A stretch of DNA of 64,000 nucleotides from Copromyces sp. CBS 386.78 (GCA_030685235.1 MU839183.1:1-64000); one strand, 5' to 3'. Counted from the first letter of the stretch, positions 1 through 12,153 are shown. A program made the numbers and translations. Notes: a model not told the origin generated them from the sequence alone.

Positions 1-94
<94 letters not shown>
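1..94. repeat. (ATC)n microsatellite
   Basis: An uninterrupted run of about 31 ATC triplets begins at the window edge, so its true length is unknown. It is followed by unique DNA and then by an imperfect GAC/GAT-rich stretch at about 142-180. No reading frame covers it. Confidence 0.97.
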
Positions 95-96
<2 letters not shown>

Positions 97-214
97 TAAG
101 TACGATTGCATCCTTGTTTTTCGTTTACTAACTTCTATAGCGACGACGACGACGATGACGACGATGATGACGATAGTGATAGTTTGATTTGGGTGGGCGA
201 CGAAGATTGGGTAA

Positions 215-325
215 CGAAGACTTGGGAAGGTGATAGTTTGAAAGGAAGTGACGAAGACTTAGGAAGGTGATAGTTTAAAAGGAAGTGACGAAGACTTAAG
301 AAGGTGATAGTTTGAAAGGAAAGTG
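215..325. repeat. 37-bp minisatellite, three copies
   Basis: Three head-to-tail copies start at 215, 252 and 289, each beginning CGAAGACTT and containing GGTGATAGTTT. The copies differ at a few positions only. The surrounding stretch 95-600 has normal base composition, and I see no gene in it. Confidence 0.85.
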
Positions 326-1689
326 CACGGATAAGCTAGATATTGGGAGTACCGAGGGCTTGGTTACCTTACCCTTGGAAATGAGATGATTTCGTAGTAT
401 AAAAAAGAAAAAGGCAAGAGCTCCCATTCCCAAACCAAACCAACCAATCAGAGGCTAGGGATTTGCTTGAAACGGTTTTTCTGAGTTGAACGGTTTTCTT
501 AAGCAGAACGGTTATTCGAAAAGAACGTGTTTGCTTACAACGAACCGCACTACGCTGGTACCGTTACCTGCACCCCCAGATTAACAGTAATGTAAGAAAT
601 TTGCTTGTATACGCCTAATTATATATTTACAATTTTAAAGTTTTTAATACTATGTAAATTTAAGCTGGCTAGCGTTTTTAAGTATTTTCGGATATAGATT
701 CCGAATTTGTATAAAACTTTACGTATTTTCTATATTATAATAACCCGTACGTTAATTTATATAGTATTATAAAGGAGCGTTTCGATATTTATATATAGGA
801 TAATACTTAAGTTAAATTCTATCCCTAAATATATTTATAATTGGTAGTCTAATAAAGTATTAATTAGAGGCGTAAAAATTTTCTTACTATAAGCGAAGTA
901 ATTATAATTATCCCGGACGTACTTAATAAATAGGATAATATATGTAAGGACGGTACTATTAATTCCGTATAATCTATTATACTTAATAAAAAGTAATTTA
1001 TAGAATTTGAATTTATTCTTATTAATTATAGTATATATCTCCTTTTAGCATATCCTTTAATATTATTACATAGGGATTACAGCTTCTATTAGGCTTTAAT
1101 AAAAATTGTACATAATATTTATAAGGATAATTATATAAAGTAGAACGAGTAGTACTGGTACTATTTATTCTAATATAATTTAGATAATATTATTCTATTC
1201 CTATTTAAAAGGCTTTTCTAATAGTAATTAGTAAATTTATACGTTATAAACGATTAGCGAAGGCTAAATTAAGTCCGATTTTACTAAAGTGAAATCCGTA
1301 TAGAATTGTATTAGAATTTAATAGATTAGGCTTATACTATTAATAGTAATATAATTATAATAGACGTTAGCTAAAGAATTATACTTCCTATATTATATAT
1401 TAGAAGTACCTATTATAATTAGAGGTATTATTAGAATTTTATAGTTATTATTTATAAATTTAAAAAGTTTACATTCTTTATTATTATAATTGTAAATTTA
1501 CGTTGGCCGGAGGTTATAATTATATTGAATAGTTATAATTATATTGAACGCCCGGATATTATTAGTAAGGTATTTAATATAAAAGTAAATACGTTGGTAA
1601 AGGAGATTAAAAGAGGTTTTTTCGGGAAGTGTATAGGCGTAGTATAGATTTTAGAATTCTAAAAATGTAACCTTCTATATTATTATATC

Positions 1690-2320
1690 TTAGTATTTCT
1701 AAATTTAGATATATAGTGGGCGTATATAGAGCTTTAAGTTATAGACCGCGTTATCCGAGTAGAGTTTCCGTCCTTTAAGGAAGACCTGGACGGTCGTTTT
1801 ACGGAGTTAGTTAAAATCTTTTTAATTTATAGTCTTTGTAATAGCGAGAACCCGAATGCTCTATATATGGTTATAGATAATAAGGATAGGGGTAGTTAAT
1901 TTAAATACGGTAAGTAGTTTCCTAAATTTTATATTAAGGAGACTATTATTACGGATAGTAGTTATCCTTCTTATAGGCGCTATAATAATAGTATTTATAT
2001 TACGAAAAGGGTAGGCATTAGAGATGTTCGTATTTATAATAGTATAGTAGTACTATATAACTTGTATTTAGTCTTAAAATACAAATTATATTAACGTAGA
2101 GATTTGTTCGATTATGGATGCTATTAAATATATTTATAAATATATTTATAAAGGTATGGACAAGACTATTATAGAGTTTACGGAACCGGACGAGCTTAAA
2201 TGTTATATTTTTAGACGGTATATAAGTCTAGCGGAAGTTATAGCTCGCATTATAGAGTATCCTTTATATAGAGTGGGCTGCCCAGACTATGTTTACAGGC
2301 TACTTTAAATATAATGCGGA
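1690..2320 (+). pseudogene. Helitron Rep/helicase, N-terminal (Helitron_like_N) part
   Basis: Conceptual translation gives stretches that line up with the conserved region upstream of Helitron helicases: a YPSYRRYNN-like block near 1960, a YNLYLVLKYK block near 2060, then IKYIYKYIYKGMDKT at about 2120 and DELKCYIFRRYIS just after. The family equivalents are the NPYLLLKY and KYLYKYIYKGHDRA blocks. Only the segment 2114-2308 stays open. The other parts carry TAG/TAA codons of the CAG/CAA-to-stop kind expected from RIP. The HUH nuclease motif was not clearly identified. Confidence 0.8.
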
Positions 2321-3059
2321 ATATCCTAATAGCCGGGACCTTATGTACGTGGACTTTCCTTCTTAGTATATTTGGGATAAGGATATCGGGGTTTAGAAGC
2401 TACGCTAGTAAGGTATTTTTATTGGCTATATTTAGTACGTTCTTCCTATTGTAGGCGAATAGTATTATTTATATATATTATTAGTAAATGTAGTCGGTTC
2501 TACCTCCTTTAAGGATTTACGTACGGTTAACGGGGTAGTATATATAATATTTAGGGACGTTTATTTATATTGCGGATTATTAGAAGATAATTTTCGTTGG
2601 GAGGTTTTATTTGAGGAAGTTGGAGTGTAGTAAATTGGGCGGTAGTTACGGTATTTGTTCGTTATATATTTAACGGCCGGTGAAGAAATTGTATAATTGT
2701 AAGTTATTTAGGATAAGTTTGTATATTTATTTTATAACGACTTTCCTTATACGGTTATGGGTATAGTAAGCGTACTTCTTAATTTAGAAAATCCGTATAT
2801 TACTTACGGTTTATATTTTATCAGTTAATATTTTACTTAGTAGGATTGAATTCTTATTTCCGTATACTTTTTTAAATTTATTTTCTAATAGGAGAATATA
2901 GACGGAAACCCTTTTTTATAGTAGGAATTTAATTATAATACGGACGAATAATAGTAATAGTACGATACCGTTCGGTTCTAGTTTAATACTAGGTAAACTA
3001 TAATTTTTAATAAAATTATTATTATTGTAGAAAATATTTTTAAAAGTATATAATTCTTT

Positions 3060-4080
3060 ATATAGGGATTAGGAGGTATTGGTAAAACGTTTATTTATTA
3101 TAAGTTATATACCTATTTTCGTATGTAGAATAAAATAGTATTGTACGTAGCCTCTTTAGGTATTACGGTTCTATTGCTTAATAGCGGACGAATTATATAT
3201 TTTTAGTTTAAAATCCTTTTAAACGTTTCTACTCCGAAAATCTATAATATTAAAAAGAATATTAATTTGTATAAACTTTTAAAGTAGATTTTTCTAATTA
3301 TTTAGGACGAGGTTCCTATATAAGACCAAGGGTGTATAGAAGTTATAAATTATATTTTATAGGACTTTTTGGATTGTAGGAGTATCCGTTTCGGTAGTAT
3401 TTTTATTATTTTCGGGGGGGAATTTTATATAAATTTTACTTATAAAGATAAAAAGTAAGCGACCGAATATTATTTCTATTTACTTTAAATCGTCTCCTAT
3501 CTAGGATAATATAAAAGTTTTACGTTTTATAAAGAATATACGTATTTAGGGAGGTACCGAATAGAATTATACATTTATATAGTAATTGTATAATCTATTT
3601 TACGTCTTTATATATTATAAATCCTAATAAATTTAACCTTTTTTAGTAATATTCATTATTATTATAAAAGAAGATTTCTTATAACGTATATATTTTACTT
3701 CCCTTCTTACTAGGGTTATTACGGATTATAATATTTTTAAGGATAGGGCTATCCTTTATACTTATAATATATTTATCCGGGAGGTGAATAATAAAATCCT
3801 ATTTTATATAGAAGGTGAAAACTGGGTTTATATATTTATAAATAGTTTTGAAATACCCGAATTGGATATTCGAAATTTATAATTAATATTAGAATATTTA
3901 TAATTTATTTACATTTCGGGATTCTTATTCAGTAGATTAACTTTGAAGAAAGGTGTACTTATTTTATTCTTATAAAATTTATACCCCGAAAGCGGTTTAT
4001 ATAATAGTATTAAATTAGTAATTATTAGGATAGGTATATATATAATCGAGGTTAGGATTTTAAGCGGTTCTTTTTACAGC
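3060..4080 (+). pseudogene. Helitron Pif1-like helicase domain, first part
   Basis: Walker A reads GLGGIGKTF at 3066-3092, matching the GPGGTGKT form of Pif1/Helitron helicases. Walker B follows as a DEVP motif with Asp at 3306-3308 and Glu at 3309-3311. A GGEF-like block after 3410 matches the GGDFRQ motif. Several in-frame stops are present. The frame is broken by the LTR element inserted at 4187 and resumes at about 6765. An autonomous Helitron would need this ATPase; this copy is dead. Confidence 0.85.
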
Positions 4081-4186
4081 GAAATATAGATAATTCTATA
4101 TATTATATTGATTATTAGGGAGGGAGAATAGATTTATAGGTTAAAACGTACGTAGTTTCCAATAATTCTACTTTTTTATAACTATT

Positions 4187-4426
4187 TGTTATAGGCATTG
4201 CTTACTCCTTGTAGATAGATAGGGGTACTGTGCTACATTAGTGCAGCCAGCTAAGTGCAGCTGTCTGAGTGCAGCACAGCTATAGTACCGCCCTATAGAT
4301 CTATAGCCATGGTCACAGGGCTCTACACTATGCCCTATATAGTTCTCGTGTGCGTACAGGTTCCTCTTCTGGTTCCTCGCATAACAATTAACATCTTACC
4401 TTAGTGCTTACTCGCGCCCTATAATA
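4187..4426 (+). repeat. 5' LTR of the nested gypsy element
   Basis: 240 bp, nearly free of RIP. It differs from the 3' LTR almost only by C/T and G/A transitions, with the 3' copy carrying most of the A and T states. It contains a GTGCAG/GTACAG-type short repeat near 4235-4275. Confidence 0.95.
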
Positions 4427-4639
4427 CTTTATTATGCCTAACCTCGCGTTAACGCGCAATAAGTGATCTTGGTAAGAATTAAGCCTAGTAGAAGATTAGC
4501 AGCAGTTTAGTTCTTACGAACTTTACTTCGAGACGAAATCGTGCAATCGCCGACATAGAATCAAGGATTCTAGCGACTAGAGTGTCGAACCTAGAAACGA
4601 CACTACGTAACACTATTCCCCAAGTTATAGCGAGTAGGA

Positions 4640-5460
4640 AGGGGGGCGGAATATAGGTACGTACTAGTTGTAATAGATAGGCTAACCAAAATAAAACACT
4701 TTATCCTAATAGAAGGGTTAATAACGGAAGAGCTAGTAGAGAAGTTTATTAACCGTATTTATACTCTTTACAGTCTTCCAAATACCGTAGTCTCGGACAA
4801 AAGTGTCCAATTCGTCTCGGCCTTCTAAAAATAACTATCCTTACGGCTAGGCGTTAAATTAAAGTATTCTACGCTTTATTATAAGGAAACTAACGGATAA
4901 ATAGAAAGGATTAACATAGAATTAGAATAATACTTACGAACCTTTATCAATTAGGCATAAAATAATTGGGAAGACTAACTACCTTTAATTAAATTCTAAA
5001 ACAACAACCTTAAATTAATATTAACGGGAGTAACTCCGTTCTTCGCTAATTATAATTTTTACCCTCGTATAAGGATAGAACTATTTATACTATTCCCCCC
5101 AAATATAATAGAAGTATAGAAGAAGTAAATCTTTAGCGCTAACTAACTAGTATTACAATTTAAAAAGGTTTAAGACTTCGTTAAAGCCTCCTCCTTATAA
5201 GCATAAGCGAAGTACGAAGTAGCAGCGAATAAAAACCGTATTAATACGCTTAAATATAAAGTTAGGGATAAAATTATATTTAATATAGTTAATTACATAA
5301 TTAGTAGGCTATATATTAAATTAGCGCCGCGTTTTAAAAGACCTTTTCGTATTATAAAAGCTAATTTACATACAGTAGAATTAGCTTTGCTTAATAATAT
5401 AAAAGTTACTTATATTATTAACGTATTTAGGGTTAAACTATACGTCGAGGGTTTACCGGG
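4640..5460 (+). pseudogene. Gypsy integrase core, RIP-inactivated
   Basis: Translation from about 4655 reads VVVDRLTKIKHF, then LPNTVVSDKSVQFVSAF, then KYSTLYYKETNG and RINIELE. These are the conserved blocks of Ty3/gypsy integrases (DRxTKxxHF, SDRGxQFxSxF, TDGQTERxNxxLE). A downstream block VTPFFANYNFYPR matches the TPFxxxYGxxPR region. Single TAG/TAA codons replace Trp or Gln at several places. A possible C-terminal RRSARL block lies near 5830, as in chromodomain-type gypsy tails. Confidence 0.85.
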
Positions 5461-6499
5461 TTAAAAAAACCTTATAATTAACGTTAAAGCTAACAAAGGT
5501 ATAATTATTATTAGAACCGATAATTTCAAAGAAGATAAACGCTAGGAATTTAAAGAACTTTTAAATTACTAGAAGATCGAGGGACGTTAGAATTATTTAG
5601 TAAAATAATTTTATTACCCTTTAAATTGGCAGCTAATAACCAATTTCGACGGCTATTACAAATTAATCTAGGACTTTTATAAGAGGCGGCCAAAATTAGG
5701 ATTACTATACATCGACTTCCGGAAGGAATTTAAAATATAGTTAAAATCAAGAATCTTACTAAATAAGGAAGCTCTACCTGCTCTAATCCCGGCTACGGCG
5801 GTACTAGAAGTAGATACCTGTCAAATTCGACGAAGCGCAAGACTAAATAATAAGTAAGAAAATAAAAAAAAAGAAAAATTAGTAAAAATAAAGGAATTTA
5901 AAGTACAGCTTATTCTACGCATCCTAACCGAATTGCTTTATAAATACCTAGCCGTAACAATTAAATACCGTTAATAACAATTAGGAGATAATACGTTTTA
6001 CAGCGGTCCTATATCTCTTACCCTTAGCACCTTACCCTCCAGCTAACGGTTAAAGCCTACGGTCAAAATTTTTACTACGGTTAATAAGGATAGGGGATAT
6101 AGTTACGAATTATAGAAAAAAAACAATTATAATAATTATAAATAAAATTCGAATAAAGGGTCTCTATAATCTATAATACTAGTAGGGTTATAAGCGTCCC
6201 TATAAACTACTATACTACGAACGTCCTTATAGTACCCCCCGTCGGAAGTTAATAATAGTAAAGTATAAATATAAAACTTATAAAATAACTAAGAACGTTT
6301 TAAGCTTATTTAGGATTATTTAAAGTAATAATCGAATAATCTCTATAAAAAGGGTACATTTAATAATATTTTAACCGGTATTCGACCCCTTAATAGGAGG
6401 CTTAGCGCTAAGCGCTTACCCGCCTTAATATACTCTACTTTATAAATATTAATAGTTTCTAAACGGTTTTAAATAGATTTTAAGGCCGGGAGTTAATGT

Positions 6500-6512
6500 T
6501 GGAGGGGGGTAG
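6500..6512 (+). other. Polypurine tract
   Basis: A GGAGGGGGGTAG run sits directly before the 3' LTR, the position of the plus-strand primer in LTR retrotransposons. It supports the orientation call. Confidence 0.75.
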
Positions 6513-6752
6513 TATTATAAGCATTGCCTACTCCTTATAAATAAATAGGAGTATTATACTATATTAGTACAGCTAGCTAAGTACAGCTGTTTGAGTGCAG
6601 TACAGCTATAGTGCCGCCCTATAAATCTATAACTATAGTCATAGGGCTCTATACTATACCCTATATAATTTTCGTATGCGCATAGGTTCCTCTTCTAATT
6701 CCTCGTACAACAATTAACATCTTACTTTAGTACTTACTCGCGCCCCATAATA
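6513..6752 (+). repeat. 3' LTR of the nested gypsy element
   Basis: 240 bp, same length as the 5' LTR but carrying many more TA dinucleotides. It is followed at once by the CTATT duplication. Confidence 0.95.
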
Positions 6753-6764
6753 CTATTAATAAGA

Positions 6765-6960
6765 ATTAAGGGTAGTCCTTTAAGTACGTTAGTATTAACT
6801 TATAAGATTATATTTTTAATTATAGGTAGTTTTATATAGTTATGAGTAGAATTATAGTAGTAGATAACGTTTCTATATTTTTATAGAGGGTTAAAACTAA
6901 GTTTAATAGGCGTTTATAGAACGTAGTATAGCCGGAAATATTAGTTTAAAGGTTTATATA
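6765..6960 (+). pseudogene. Helitron helicase, C-terminal part
   Basis: Directly after the LTR element the plus strand reads a KYVSINL block, a gap with a stop, then FNYRQFYIVMSRI and VVDNVSIFL. The family form is QGQSxxxVGxxLxxxVFxHGQLYVALSRVTS. This is the last helicase motif (VI region) of Pif1/Helitron proteins and shows the LTR element interrupted one continuous gene. Confidence 0.8.
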
Positions 6961-6989
6961 TATTGTTTATACTCCTTTAAGTTTATATT

Positions 6990-8690
6990 TATATTTATAT
7001 TTATATTTACCCTTCTAGTATTATATCCTTCTTATATTTATCTTTATATTCTATATTTATATCCAATCTTATATTTAGTCTTATTATTACTTATATATAT
7101 AATTTTATATTCTTAATCGGTTATTTAAATATATTATTATATTTGTAGGTTATTGTATGGAGGGAGGGGAGAAAGTTTAGTATTTGAACGGGGGTAAAAA
7201 CCCTAAATAGTAGTAAACGCTATGAAAATAACCTGTAAATATCTTATACGCCGTAAATTCTATATTATAAATACTTCTTATCTACTATAAAAACTCTAAA
7301 AATATTATAATATATTAATTTATTTTTATTCTATATCCCTTTTAGCCTTTACGGCCCAATTATAAACTTGGCCTATAGTATTAAATTATTTCGCTATATC
7401 TTCTAAAGCCCTTACAAATAAGGTAAAAAAGATGGCCGGGATAATTAAGGCCGGAATTAAGGCCGGAAAGACCAGTTATTATATATATAGGTAGTACGTT
7501 TAAAAGATCTTTATAAGGGACGAATTATAATAAATATATATTAATATAAGTTAGGGCAAGAATAATAATAATAATAGTATATACGCTATAAAGTTTGGGT
7601 AGACGTTACCTACACGGGCCTTCTTATTTAACGGCGAATTTATAAAACTATTAATATTTAAATTAACGTATTTACAGCGGCGGTTAATAGCCGGGGTTTT
7701 ATTTCCGGTATTATCGGAAATATATTTTGCGTAAAAGGGGTATATAATATTACTTAAATTAAAATAGCAATTATTATACACGTTTTTAACAATACTTTTT
7801 ATTTATACGTAGACCCCGAACGGGCTATATACAATTATATAACCGTATATACCCTCTTTACCGACGACTATAAAAAGTTAAGCTTCGAATTTATTCGGAC
7901 GTTAATTACGGATTTCGTTTTCTTAAATTCTATTTATATTAAATTTGAACGATAAGGGGCGGATAAGTTAAATTAATATAAATTAATAAAATAAATAAAA
8001 TAATATAATTAAATAAAAAATATTTACGGGTATAGCTACGAATAATATATAATTATAAGGTACCTTCTTATTATTAATATAGGTTTTTTTTAAATTAGGT
8101 AAGAAAATTTTAATTATTAATTATAAGGCTTATAACAGGTTCTTTACAAAGGGCTTTTACATATACGATATATTTATTATTTATAATAATTATATAAGTA
8201 GGCGTACCAGGATTAATATTAGCTTATACGGGCTTATTAGGTTAAATAAGCTCTTAGACGGCCTCTTAGACAGCCTCTTAGACGGGCTCTTAAACTTATT
8301 AATCGTTAGCGTTATTAATATCCTAACCCTTACCGGCCGGGACGTTCAGGGTAGACAGTACGCCCGGGGTTTCGGGGTCGGCCGTAGTCTTCTTTTTAAT
8401 AGCGGTTTTTTTACAGGGAAGTATTTTAATAGTAATATAAAAGTTAATTAAAAGTAGTATTAGTAAATTGCGAAAATAAGCGTATACAAGTATAAAGTAT
8501 TTATTGGGTATTTTTTAAAGCCGTATTTAAACGCGCGCTTACGGAAGGCGCGGGCGGGGGTAGAAACAATAGGGCGTAAGGAACGGGAGGTAGTAATTAT
8601 AGGGAGGAAGGAAGAAGAAATAAGCGGGTTAGAAATTTTTTATTATATTATTTATATGCGCGGTAGTATTCGTATTCGTACACAGACCAG
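6990..8690. other. RIP-degraded DNA, origin not recognised
   Basis: AT-rich, poor in both CpA and TpG, and full of stops. The longest open frame is on the minus strand at 7551-7781, with blocks NRRCKYVNLNINSFINSP and KKARVGNVYPNFIAY that look protein-like; I do not recognise the family and its first codon is not a reliable start. A 14-15-bp tandem motif (CTCTTAGACGGCCT type) occurs at about 8250-8295. It may be cargo of the Helitron or a separate dead element. Confidence 0.4.
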
Positions 8691-8751
8691 AAGGTAGACC
8701 TAGCTCTATTTATATAACGTAGGGATCTAGCCTTTTACCGCCCGGGAAGGG

Positions 8752-8771
8752 CGAGGCCAGCTTGCTGGCCT
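8752..8771. other. Perfect GC-rich hairpin at the AT/GC border
   Basis: GAGGCCAGC and GCTGGCCTC are separated by TT. A smaller hairpin (CGCCC GGGAA GGGCG) lies immediately upstream. The pair sits where RIP-type DNA ends and normal DNA begins. A Helitron 3' end carries a hairpin shortly before CTRR; CTGG occurs 3 bp downstream here, closer than usual, so this is only a candidate terminus. Confidence 0.45.
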
Positions 8772-9819
8772 CCCTGGACACTTGTAATCATTAATTAATC
8801 CTATCCATTTTCGTGATCTATCTTATTATAAACTTGCTTCATATGCGATGTAGCACTTTTCAACCTCTCCTCCTTACGCAACACTTGTCCTCGTCGGCGC
8901 GATAGACTTGGGCACAAAAAAAAAAAAAAAAAAAAAAAAAGAGGAAAAAAGGAAAAAAAACAACCCACGCTTACGTACAGGAGCCTTTGTTTCCTTCCAC
9001 GTGGTCCAACATTTGTTGCTTGGGGCTGCTTGCTAGTCACCTCAGTTAGTTAGTTAGTGGCAAATGCATTACATCACAACCAGCACGGTGGATGGATGTA
9101 TCTCGCGGACCAATTTACCTTTCAACAACATATCTGCCCGTCTAACGGCGATGTAGAACTAGACGGGACTCAAACCGTGCAGTGAGTGACAGTGAGAAAA
9201 TTGGACTCTAGTCTACTTTTAGTGTTTGGCTGAACAGTGTCAGTATGTACCTAAGGTAGTGTACCTAGTCTCGGACACCGGCCGGCTGGGGATGCCGGAA
9301 TTGTGGAGCAACCCGGGCCCCGAGCAAAAACTCGGTGCCAAGGCCGAGATCACCCATTCGGATGTAGTCAAAATTCGGAAGAAAAGTCCGTCGGCAACCC
9401 AGACGGGCCCCACCGACGGAGCGGATAGTTATGTACCGTAGCCCTTGGTTCAGCCATACAAGGAAAAGAAAGATTCGTCGATATTTCGGTAGCGAGTAAA
9501 GACGAATCAAGGGGGATAAAAGCTATTGCAGCACACTTTGTTGTCATTGCAACTGCTCGTTTAGTTTCGGGCTATTTGCCCGCCCGGCCGACAGATTGAT
9601 AACCGTTCTATATGATGGTCCTCTAATTGGGAACGCCGTCAATGTCCAAAACCACATGCCAAACCCTATTCTCGTTTGTACACCCAGACCTTCTTTTCGT
9701 GTGACGGTTACATATGTCCTGTGTATCCAAAGCATACCTTAACAAACCACAAAAGAAAACAGGAAAACACAAAAACACCAAAAATGCCAACATGACAATC
9801 CTCCCAAAGACCGTCTAGT
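8772..9819. other. Intergenic stretch, no gene seen
   Basis: Normal composition with a 25-base poly(A) run at 8916-8940 followed by A-rich DNA. Open frames at 9226-9735 overlap one another on both strands and show no codon bias or recognisable motif. The last 100 bases are the likely 3' flank of the minus-strand transporter gene. Confidence 0.6.
8916..8940 (+). repeat. Poly(A) tract
   Basis: 25 consecutive A, followed by a G/A-rich tail. It could be a simple repeat or the tail of a retroposed sequence; no upstream element is recognisable. Confidence 0.85.
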
Positions 9820-10415
9820 CTAGTCCTCATCCTTGTCACTGTCACTTTCTTCTTCTTCATCCTCGCCGCTGCCGCCGCCGGCAACTATCCTCCTCTTCCC
9901 CTCCTCCGCCTCCTCAATCTCCTTCCAAGTAGACCAACTCAGCAAGCCAAACGCCATCATGATGAAAACCCCACCAACCATCGAGGCCCCGCTCAGCGGC
10001 TTCCCCGTAACAAGCCAGTCCGACACAGCCACAATGAGAATCGTCAGCAAGCTCGCCACCGAGCTGAACACGGGACTCGTCAGGGAAATCAACACCAGGA
10101 AACTTCCCGAAAAACCCATGTTCATGACGATGCTCCAGAACAACAACCACGCCGCTCTGCCTGTGGGAATCTCGAACGGTTCGATGCCCGTCCAGTGCAA
10201 GATGGGGATGGGGATCCACAAGACAAAAACGGTGAAGACGCCCATCATGCTACCAAAGGTGTTGGCGAAGGTTACGCTCCTGAAAGCCGAAGTGCCCTCG
10301 GGCGGACAGGCGAAGCGCTTGTAGAGCACTTCGTAGAGACCGTAGAGAACGGAGCCGACGCCGATGATTAGGTTACCTAGGAAGCGTTGGGTGCTGCTGC
10401 TGGTGATATCGTCGT

Positions 10416-10447
<32 letters not shown>

Positions 10448-11304
10448 TCTGCTCCCTTCGAGTCGGATTCGGTATCGGTGCCGCCGTCGCCGTATGCGAC
10501 CACCAAAACGCCAATGATGGCGATGGCGACGGCCAAAATCTTGCCCATCCGAGGCTTCTCTTTGAGCAACGGGATACTAAACGCGTACGCGAAAAACGCG
10601 CTGCAGTTGTATATGGCCGTCAGATCGGACGGGGTCGTCATGCTAACGGCTAGGTACCAGCTCAGGCCAGCGACCGTCAAGGCGCACGTGATACCTGCCG
10701 TTGTCCAGGCTAGATATCGCCATGGCGACTGGGGTTTGGGCTTTGGCTGGCCACCGTGACCCCTCCGTCCTGCTGCTGCTCTCCAGGTGGAAGTTTGCAC
10801 TTGCACCACATCCAACCGCTGATGCTGAACCATGGACCCCACTACCCTAACCTCCCAGAATACCCCCTTCCAAAACTGTCTCCACGGCATTTCTCTCTTC
10901 ATCAACCTCAACACCCCCAGCTGCAAAGGGAACAGGAAAATCCAGCTGCCGTGGGTGAGATATAACATGCTGTAGGCTTTGTCCCACCCTAGGTCGTGTT
11001 GGATGATGGAAGCGAGCTCGGTTTGGATGGTGAATGTTACTAGCGAGACCACCAAGAAAAAAGCGGCGAGCCGGTAGCGAAGGCGGGAGTCGAGGGCGAG
11101 GGCTTGTGAGGCGAGGGGGGTCGAAGAAGAAGGGGTTAAGGAGTGGAGGGAGGTGGGTGTTGTTCGCCGTGGGAAGGGCGGACGGTCGGCGGCTGAGGGA
11201 TCGTAGCAGGGGTCGTAGGAGGGAGAGGCGGGACGTCGGCGGCCGCGGTCATCGGAGGCGGAGGGGTCGAGGAGGGGAAGGGAGGAGTGCGTATCGGGCG
11301 GCAT
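9820..11304 (-). CDS. DMT-superfamily membrane transporter (SLC35F/THI74-like)
   Basis: A 494-residue open frame starting at a true ATG. Residues 1-75 are Ser/Pro/Arg-rich and probably cytosolic. About ten hydrophobic segments follow from residue 80, including LAAFFLVVSLVTFTIQ, ILAVAIAIIGVLVVAYG and MVGGVFIMMAFGLL. The block DLTAIYNCSAFFAYAFSIP followed by LLKEKPRMGKILAV, and SDWLVTGKPLSG near the C-terminus, are typical of the drug/metabolite transporter family of yeast Yml018c and Thi74, proteins of vacuolar or other internal membranes. The C-terminal tail is highly acidic (EDEEEESDSDKDED). A Gly/Ala repeat encoded by CTGCTC-type repeats lies at about 10,420-10,450. The stretch near residues 150-180 is poorly hydrophobic and may hide a short in-frame intron (GTTAGG...CAG, about 79 nt). 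Substrate cannot be inferred. Confidence 0.85.
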
Positions 11305-12153
11305 GATGGTCGGGTTGGAGGGACGGTAGAGGGTTTATTGGCGAGGAGCGATGGCGCATTGGAGGGTGCAATTGAATCCTAGATCGGGATCGGGTACCGG
11401 TTCAGAGTGGTGGTTCACACGATGTTCGAGATGGTGACGATGGTGGGCATGAAGCAGCGAGGCGACGGGCAAAGGAACGGCGACAGCAGCGAGCGGGCGG
11501 GTCAACGAAAAGGACAGATGGTCGTCCAGCTTCGATTTGCAAAGGATAAGAAAGATACAATAGTCCTAAAAGGAGCGTGATACGACGCTCAGCCGAGTGT
11601 CAATGGTGGTTGTACAGAAGGAAGATCAAGGGTTCGGTGAGAGGTGGAAAGTGGAAGGGAAGACAAAATGCGGGAACCCGGGGAGGTGCCCCTGTTTCCA
11701 CCGGGCTGAAACGAACCCACTCAGTGCAGTGCTAGCACCGTTTTACAGCGGACGAATGGGCTGTTACAGTGGATGTGCGCTAACAGTTATCAACCAATGC
11801 GGTTTGTTGTATGCATGGGTGGCATCACCGCCTCTTTCTTTGGTTTTTGGACGAAATGACGAAACGGGAACGAACGAACCGTATTGATAAATTGGACCAA
11901 AGAAACTCCATTTGATCTTGTTAGAGGTATGATGCTTTGCCATCCGTTATCATTTAGCCACCAACATGTGTGATGTTTGCAAAACAAAATCCGCATAAAA
12001 GGTGGTCAATGCCCAAAGAACAAGCTAGCAGATAGCGTTTCTGTCCAACAAAAGCCATTAAAGCAAATACATGTTTTATTTGTTTTGTGGCATGGTATAT
12101 CCAGTCTCCCCAATCCTCCAATGTTATCACCCATGTGATTCCACCGACCCGTC
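11305..12153. other. Intergenic: transporter promoter side
   Basis: No convincing gene. The open frames here lack codon bias and overlap in both directions. The part next to 11304 is the likely 5' region of the minus-strand transporter; the part next to 12153 is the 3' flank of the next minus-strand gene. Confidence 0.5.

Larger units (their letters stand above)
4187..6752 (+). mobile_element. Ty3/gypsy deletion derivative nested in the Helitron
   Basis: Two 240-bp LTRs flank a 2.1-kb interior. The 5-bp duplication CTATT lies at 4182-4186 and 6753-6757. The LTRs begin TGTTATAGG and end in its RIP-altered complement CCTATAATA. A purine tract lies just before the right LTR, which fixes plus orientation. 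Only integrase and downstream sequence can be read inside; gag, protease, reverse transcriptase and RNase H are missing, so this is an internally deleted copy. CpA is frequent but TpG is scarce, the opposite of the surrounding Helitron. Confidence 0.95.
600..6990 (+). mobile_element. RIP-degraded Helitron, split by an LTR element
   Basis: The plus strand carries, in order, the Helitron-like N region, a Pif1-type helicase with Walker A and B, and (after an inserted LTR element) the helicase C-terminal motifs. This is the order in a Helitron Rep/helicase. Stops are frequent and CpA is almost absent while TpG survives, so mainly one strand was mutated. Helitrons have no terminal repeats or target duplication, so the ends given are approximate. 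The left limit is where composition changes near 600; the right limit is the end of recognisable helicase. The true 3' end could lie as far right as the GC-rich hairpin at 8752-8771. Confidence 0.8.
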
